NCBI GenBank assembly: GCA_021234155.1
Contig: JAJEKV010000010.1
Span: 4,564,871-4,628,870, forward strand
Direction: 5' to 3'
From: Isoetes taiwanensis
Lineage: Eukaryota > Streptophyta > Lycopodiopsida > Isoetales > Isoetaceae
DNA: 64,000 nt
Part shown: positions 57,641 through 64,000 of the stretch, piece by piece
Layout of the letters: each line of letters starts with the position of its first letter
How positions within the stretch are numbered: position 1 is the first letter of the stretch
Notes under the pieces: generated by a model
Databases searched by the model: none
Seen by the model: the letters and a program-made list of their open reading frames with translations, nothing else
What the model was told of the DNA's origin: nothing
Made by a program: the position numbers and the translations under genes

Positions 57641-58077
57641 GAATCATTGCGGAACTATTTCCGGCTGCTCCTCCGTCATTTCTAACAACGTTGGCGAATC
57701 CAAGACTTCGATGCGGATTTGGAGTATCTTCTTCAACAAACTCACGTGGAAGACCTTATGAATCTTTAGGTGTCTTTGGCAATTCTAGCTTGTAGGATTG
57801 ATTACCTACTCTCGACTATTACGAAGGTCCAGCCCACCTTGGAGCAAGCTTCTTGCAATTCCCGATCCCCGAGCCGCTGCTTCACCTTGATCTTGAGCCA
57901 AACATCATCTCCAACTTTGAACTCTATTATTCGTTCGATGCTTGTGTGATGCTCTTTTGTCGACTTCTTGCCGCTAGCGGATACCCTCGAACCTCTTCCA
58001 CAAGCCGCTGCATATCCGCCAACATCTGGCTGCGAAACTTCCACTTTTGACACGGGGTTGTGCCAAAGTGTGCGGAG

Positions 58078-59025
58078 TTAGGTAATCGATAGCCGTAATT
58101 GATCATAAACTGGCGACATTTGGGATGATTCCTGCTTGGTGCTATTGTATGCAAACTCCACCAAGTGAATAAATTCTTCCCACATACTTTGCTTATTCCA
58201 GACATAGTTTCGTAGCATGTCCTCTAAAATCCTGTTGGTCCGCTCCGTTTGGCCATCCGTCTGAGGGTGATATGCCGTGCTCATGGATAGCTTCGTCTGG
58301 ATTGTCGCAAAGAGGTCTTGCCAAAAGGCGCTCATGAACGGATCCCCGCCGGAGATGATCTCCCTTGGCATGCCATGAAGCCTGAAGATCTCTTTGGTGA
58401 AGAGCTTTGCTGTATCCATAGCTGTATCTGTGGTCCTGCAAGGCACAAAATGTGCCATCTTAGACAACTTGTCGACCACTACCATCAAGGCATCCTTCCC
58501 TCTTGCTGTCCTTGGGAGTCCTGTGATGAAGTCCATGCTGATTACCTCCCACTTAGCGTTTGGCACCGCTAATGGCTCTAATGCCCCTGGAATTCGAAGC
58601 TGCTCCGCCTTCGTCTGCTGGCATAGCTGACATTTCTTGATGTAGCGAGCTATTTGCTTCTTCATTCTGGCCAATAATAGGCTGCTGCGACTTTGAAATA
58701 TGTTTTCATGAATCCCGCATGGCCGGCTATTGAAATTTATTGCAAGCGTGTCGTGGAGGATCAATTTCCTTACACCTGATGATTCGGGTACGCACAACTT
58801 GTTCTTATGGTATAACAGGTTGCCTTCCTTCTTATAATGCTTGAAGGCCTCCCGCTCTTTATCTGTTCTAGCCTCCTTAGAAAGGCTTGCCCATACTTCC
58901 CTGAAATCCACATCCGTTGGCAAGGACTCTTCAATCCTCTTACGAAGTACATTTGGATATCGTCGAAATTGCATTGCAATGCACTCTAGTTGTCGGGGAT
59001 GCCTTGAAAGCGCATCCGCTACCAC
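58078..59025 (-). pseudogene. Integrase of second chromovirus, catalytic Asp replaced
   Basis: A 315-residue ORF starting MVADALSRHPRQLEC (end of RNase H). It then has a zinc finger with CQLCQQTK and the integrase core: WEVISMDFITGLPRT, VVVDKLSKMAHFVPC, FRLHGMPREIISGGDPFMSA, STAYHPQTDGQTERTNRILE. Where family members read ISDRD, this reads ISGGD, so the second catalytic Asp is Gly. Longest intact reading frame of the element. Confidence 0.88.
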
Positions 59026-60300
59026 ATTGAGCTTCCCGGCTTGTAGACTATATCAAAGTCATTATTCTTGAGGAATTCCATCCATCTCATTTTGCTGCCT
59101 CAGTTAAAGGTGTGGTTGCGTGAATACATATTGGAGGCTCGATGGTCGGTATCCAATTGGAACTTCCTTCCCAAGAGATAATGCCTCCATATTCTTAATG
59201 CCCGACAACCATAAGCAACTCCACGATCGTCGTTGGGTAGCGGCGTCTCGGCGTCGTTCATCTTCACGGAATCATACGCTACCCACGCTCTTCTTGCATC
59301 GCACTGCACTGTAGCTATCTTACTGCATCTGTTGCTACAAGCTTATCTTTCTCCGGGTCAGGCAAGGTCAAGGCGGGGGTAAATGTCGTCGAGCTTCTTT
59401 CAACAATTCAAACCCCTTTTGGGCTTTCTTGTGCCAATGCTCTACCCAATCTTTCACCTTCTCGCCCTCGTCGGTGCATTTTGCGGGGCTGCTATCTTAA
59501 CAAAAGTTCTTCACGAACTTCCTGTGTAGTACCCTCGCTAGGCGAGAAAACTTCGACCTCGTGCACATTCTTCGGCCGGCCGCCTGAATGGCGGCTTCAA
59601 TCTTTTTGGGGATCCGTCGAGATGCCTTTCGCAGAGATCACATGACCTAGATACTCCACCTTCTCATTGCGAAGTGGCACCCGATAACTTGGCGCATAAC
59701 CGGTGCCTCTTCAACTTCTCCGGCCTCTTCTCAAGTGTTTATGCGTGTTCTTCAAGGGATCTGCTATACACCAAAATGTCATCAAAGAAAACAATCACAA
59801 AGGTGTCTAAAAACTCCCTCGAAGATGTCGTTCATGAGCCTCATGAGCGTTGCGGGGAACATTCGATAAGCCGAAAGGCATTACCGCAGTGAACTCATAG
59901 TGCCCATACTGGCGTTCGAAGGCGGTCTTATGGATATCTTCTTCCTTTATCCTGATCTGATGATAGCGACCTTAAGTCGATTTTGGAGAAGATCTTTGCA
60001 CCTTGGGCTGATCCATCAAGTCATCGATGCGGGGGAGGCGTACTTGTTCTTAATGGTGTGCTTGTTCAAGCGCCTATAGTCTATGCACATCCTTAAAGCG
60101 CCATCCTTCTTCTTAACGAAGAGAATGGGCGCCCAAATGGCGAAACACTAGGTCTAATGAAACCTAGGTCCAGCAGCTCTGCAGCTGCTTCTTTAGCTCG
60201 GGCAACTCTGCGTTGTCATTCTATATGGAGCTTTGCTTGTTGGCTTTGTTCGGCTCGAGTGCAATCTCGCACTCAACTCCCTATATGGAGGGAGCTGCTT
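59026..60300 (-). pseudogene. RT and RNase H of second chromovirus
   Basis: Minus-strand pieces in several frames: [20 protein letters not shown] (near 59930-59870), then VIVFFDDILVYSRSLEEHA with the FFDD catalytic motif intact (near 59800-59740), RNase H pieces at 59309-59100 and KMRWMEFLKNNDFDIVYKPG just before the integrase ORF. Multiple frameshifts. Confidence 0.75.
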
Positions 60301-60900
60301 GATCTCATACGAAAGAGATCATGGAACTCGCGTGATCAGCTTAGCTACTTGCTTCGCAACGGCTTTTTGAGCACCTTGTCTTCTTTGCTTCCTTAGATTC
60401 TCGCTCACTAATCTCAAGCTTGAAGATGTATGCCACCTGCCGCTCTTGATGCACTTGAGCAGTAGTTTAGAAGACATACACCGCATGATGGGAACAACTT
60501 CCTTACCTGTTATCTCAATGATCTTGCTTGCCGGGCGTTGGGAAGGTCACCTTAAAAGCTTTCCACGATCGATAATGGCCCTGGCTGGCCCAAGGTACTC
60601 CATTCCTATGATCAAGTCGTACTTGCCAATGCCCATTACTTACGCCCCCATCGGATATTAATCCCACGGCAATTCGATGTGAAGTTAATTCTCTTGCCCG
60701 CCCGATCGCGCCTTCTTCGCACCACTTGCTAAGACAACGGGTCTTGGCTTTGACTTTAGCGGCTTCAACTTCAACATTTGAACCATTCAGGGGGATGCAA
60801 AGTTATGGCTACTTCACGAGTCTATCAAGACTATGAAGGACTTGGCCTTGGCCTTCCCTCTTGTGGAGATTACCTTATCTTGGCTCTCTGCTTGCTCGTA
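60301..60900 (-). pseudogene. Protease region with mutated active site
   Basis: Minus strand near 60835-60790 reads SFIVLIDS, stop, SSHNF. The retroviral-type protease site is normally DSGSSHNF, so the Gly codon has become TGA (60814-60816). Confidence 0.65.
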
Positions 60901-62280
60901 TCTATTGCGGCAAAGATATGACACTCACCCAGATGTAGTCGCGGGCCTCTTCGCGCCGTCGTCGTCCGGACGAGGCGTCCCAATCTCCCAACTCAGCTAG
61001 AGCTGCACTCATGGCGTAGGGGCGGTTCTTTGTCCTATGGCACTGGCTGGAAGCACACAAACCACAGTTGCTTTTCTATGCACTCTGCCTCTTTTCCTTG
61101 GGCATTGCCTGCAAAAGGATCGCCTTTGCTTTGGAGTAGTTTGACCCCTCACGCTTGTCCTTGAAGGACACCTGCTTCTTCTCTGCTGTTTCCCACGGTT
61201 CCCACCATATGGGGCTCTAGGCCTGGGCCCCATTTGCCACGGGGCTATAGCTTCACATGTCGCCTTGCCTTTATCACGGAAATCTAACATACGCCCGGCT
61301 ATTACGAGGTCTGACCCACCGCAAGCTTATAGCCTTGGATTAAAGCTTCTATCTTGTCCTAGGGTTTATTGCCCTCACAAACTTGCGGATCTCCTCATTC
61401 GACCCCCTCAATATAGCTTTTCTTTGCATGCTTCTCTCCCAACCGGCACATCTGACCTTAGCCTCATGAATTCCTCTCGTATATTTCACGGACTGATTTG
61501 TTGCCTTCTTTTGCACTTTGTAAAGCTTCTTTGCATCATCTTTGGACTTATGTTCCTTGGGGACGTAATGGCTTGAAGGCTTTTGCAAACTTCTTGAACT
61601 TACAAGCATCCTGCTCAAGCCCGTGTGCCTTTGCATAACCCTTCCACCAAATCCGTGCGGCTCCTTTCAAGTTGGTTGTTGCAACTCTTGCCTTTGTCTT
61701 TATCTTTCATGCTATAAAGCGTTTCCGTACTCGCTCATTTTAGTCCAGCCATGCCCTCTGCTTCCAATCGACTGTTCTCCCACGAGAAGCTGTTCGGTTC
61801 AGGGCCTTCCATACATTGCCCGGTCGCGGAATCTACCTTCTTACGGTAGTCGAGGCCACTGGTGTCTCTTTAATAGATCCATCGGGGTGTTCCTCGCCTT
61901 CCATCTGTTCATTCACGAGCACTGTTCTTCCTCTTCCTCGGTCGGTCAGTGCGAGCTTGAGTCGGAAGATTAGGGCTGGAGGATCTCCTTCTCTTGCTCC
62001 TCTTCTTGTCTTTTCCTGCCCTCCAGGTGATGCTTGCGGCGGCGGCGTTGCCCACCGAACCCACTCACCTTTGCGGCGGGCGGTAATGCCTTTATCGCTC
62101 CAGTCAGTCCTCATCTCGGGCTATCTCCTCCTCTGGGGTCATGGGTCCCATATCTTCAAATAGGTTCCTTGCGGGGGTGGTGCAGGTGGGGTTTGCTCTT
62201 CTATAAGATCTCGCGAGTTTGTCGTTCCCAAGCGTTTAGGCCTCTAATTTGCATGCACAAACAATTCATGGTTATATGAT
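60901..62280 (-). pseudogene. gag remnant of second chromovirus
   Basis: LRGSNEEIRKFVRAINPRTR (minus, within 61636-61349) resembles the gag motif F..GL...I+..V. A Cys/His cluster (VVCVLPASAIGQ and other-frame CGLCASSQCHR, near 61060) may be the zinc knuckle. Frames are broken. Confidence 0.5.
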
Positions 62281-64000
62281 TAGTTCCTTTGTTCTCTTGC
62301 ATTGATTATGCTTGTTGGTATAATTGTGGGGCAAAATACATCAACAAAACATTTAAAGTGCAATAGGATTTATATTCATATATCATATAATATTTCAGAT
62401 ACAAAAGTCTCAGGGATCAAGAGTCGACTAGTCTTGAAATCGTAGGTAAGGCGGGTTGTCTTCGAGAAACTTCTTTACTTGGGCCGTACCCTTTGTACTT
62501 CCCAAGTTCTGAGTATATCCCTTCTTTGTTCCCCTCGGATGGCGGATGCTAGCTCTTCCTCCGTCTATGGGAGGTATGATTTCTTTATTCGCCAACCTAC
62601 CTTGTCGAAGGTGGGGTACTGCAAAGTCGAAAATGCCCAAGGCTGTTTTCCGCTTCACTAAAATGACATGGTCCACCTTTTTCGACGAGGCGTGCGTGCA
62701 TGCCAAATCCACGAAAGTGCTACCGGCATCTGACAACTTCCTCTCCGCGTGGGCTAAGCGCTTGTGAAATATTATTACTCTACCGTCTCATTAGGGGCGG
62801 AAGGTAATATTTGAGTCTTTGCTCGGTACTCCTCCACGTGCCCCCAGGTGCCCCCGTGCCTTGATGCATCTTGGTCTCTGGTACTTGAACTAATTCCTTG
62901 TAATCGTGGAAGAGCGTTCGTACACTTGTCGGGTTTGTGGCTCTCCCTTGGAATTTTGCTATCTGTTCTTGTGAGGAAGAAGACTCCCCTTGAAGTACTC
63001 TTGTTGTCTTCCCCCTTATTCCCATCTGCTCCTGAAGTGCTATAAACTCCTCCTCAGGTAGGAAGTTCCTCCGACATCATACCTCGATAGTGAAGTAAGC
63101 TTCAATGTCGAGATGGTGGTGTGTCTGTATAAGTAGTCTGCCTCTCGTATTTGTACCGGAAAATCTTCCGTTTCTTGGTCGATGAAGTCTTCTAGATCCG
63201 GCTGTTGCCGTAGGAGGTGAAGGAGTTCATCGACGCGGTAGCCTCTGTCCCCGCATGAGGGGGAGGTTTTGATGTCGTTTAGCGGCAAGTATTCTTGTCC
63301 TTCGACTATGGTGGTGCTAGACTTGTTATTCCCAGCCCGATTGGTTGTGCAATCCTCGGGTGGTGGTCTGTAAACCGAGCGGGTGATGTCTTGTTCCGCT
63401 TCCGGCGTTCCTCCTCCTCGGGTCCACCTCTATGTCATCCTCGCTTTCTGCCGGAGTCTTCACTCTCTTAGGATGCTTACGCTATGGTCTCTTCATTACT
63501 CAAGCGAGAGGGGCGTTAGGTCATTACGCTTCGCGTCCAGGGGTGTGACTTCTAGTGGCTGAATTGATGGTTCACCTATTACGGTTTACGCCCTATATAC
63601 TAGATATAGCTAAAGGGTACGTGTTGTAGGAGAAGAAGACTTTGCCATTGCTTGTTAGGGTCATGTAGGTTGGTAAGCGGTTGGTTACGTTCCTCAATGC
63701 CTTGGCAATATACATTACATGGGGGCTGTTTGCAATGCGGTCCTTGGTACAAAGTACCCTATGCATGGCGGTATCTTACGTAAGCTAGGGACAACTTTCT
63801 CTTGGAATTCCCCGAGGACTTGCCGCGAGAAAGGATTGGAGTTGAGGGTTCTTTGAAAGGTCAAATTCTTTTGAAATACTTGGAATACTATATTGGCGTC
63901 TACCAGTGATGTGGGGGAGGCTATACCAGCCCGATGAAGGCTTTCGTAGCCATGGCGAAGCGTCTTTGCCGATGCCAAGGGCTGGGGCGCTGACTAAGCT
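62281..64000 (-). other. Unrecognised minus-strand coding-like region
   Basis: A chain of minus-strand ORFs (63978..63715, 63288..63040, 63025..62780, 62736..62428) reads like one decayed protein. Pieces include MASAKTLRHGYESLHRAG, NLTFQRTLNSNPFSRQVLGE, YRVDELLHLLRQQPDLEDF and CTHASSKKVDHVILVKRK. No family recognised. It could be an extra 5' ORF of the chromovirus or another element's gag. Confidence 0.35.

Larger units (their letters stand above)
54921..64000 (-). mobile_element. Second Ty3/gypsy chromovirus (minus strand), 5' end outside or not found
   Basis: On the minus strand, gag-, protease-, RT-, RNase H-, integrase- and chromodomain-like regions follow in that order from about 62200 to 57440, then a polypurine tract (CAAGGTGGGGAGAA, 56589-56576) and a long LTR (56575 down to 54921). 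No matching 5' LTR or primer site was found within the window, so the element either continues past 64000 or is truncated. Frameshifts and stops throughout show that it is inactive. Confidence 0.8.

Overview
The window is nuclear DNA of a land plant. Genes are split by introns with plant-type splice sites, and the recognisable host genes are a single-domain rhodanese, a vacuolar sorting receptor (VSR), a ubiquitin-specific protease of the UBP3/UBP4 type and a FIDDLEHEAD-type 3-ketoacyl-CoA synthase (KCS). The repeat content (chromodomain Ty3/gypsy elements, LINEs, PIF/Harbinger, hAT, Mutator-like, Helitron and DUF7869-type transposase remnants) suggests a large repeat-rich genome. DUF7869 transposases and an L1-type ORF1 point weakly towards a fern or lycophyte; that is inference only. 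Only the rhodanese gene at the left edge looks like an ordinary intact host gene. Most of the rest is transposable elements and broken gene copies.

Layout. 1-893 (minus strand): rhodanese gene, six exons, running off the left edge. 3.1-6.6 kb (minus): decayed DUF7869-type transposase interrupted by a 184-bp hairpin MITE. 8.7 kb: a Helitron-like 3' end (minus). 9.5-12.3 kb: three tandem copies of a tRNA-derived SINE-like unit, two of them with an AT-rich partner that carries heat-shock-element motifs. 12,599-23,801: a Ty3/gypsy chromovirus with both LTRs and a 5-bp target duplication, entered by a LINE (13,967-20,586, 16-bp duplication), itself entered by a hAT-like element (19,206-19,808, 8-bp duplication). 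25.1-26.9 kb (minus): a 5'-truncated LINE ending in an (AT)47 tract. 28.4-29.5 kb (minus): a phase-consistent exon chain of unknown identity. 30.8-33.0 kb: palindromes and minisatellites. 34.6-38.8 kb (minus): a VSR pseudogene missing its N-terminal half, with a LINE inserted and a nonsense codon.

39.4-51.2 kb is a PIF/Harbinger element (SANT/trihelix ORF plus DDE nuclease ORF) broken twice: by an LTR retrotransposon (42,222-46,400) with identical 181-bp LTRs, no recognisable gag/pol and unfamiliar, host-like cargo ORFs; and by a ~3.9-kb Mutator-like segment bounded by GGAAACCCTTCC palindrome arrays and carrying a KCS fragment. 51.4-52.8 kb: an intron-containing, frameshifted, 3'-truncated UBP copy, followed in the same orientation by a Helitron 3' end at 54,008, so it may be Helitron cargo. 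54.6 kb: a small MITE with a 9-bp target duplication. 54,921 to the right edge (minus): a second, larger chromovirus with a 1,655-bp TGTGACG...CGTCACA LTR and decayed chromodomain, integrase, RNase H, RT, protease and gag regions.

The best leads are the cargo-bearing LTR element with identical LTRs at 42.2-46.4 kb, the palindrome-bounded segment at 46.5-50.4 kb, the possible Helitron capture of UBP, and the SINE/heat-shock-element tandem array. All calls come from reading the sequence; no database search was run.
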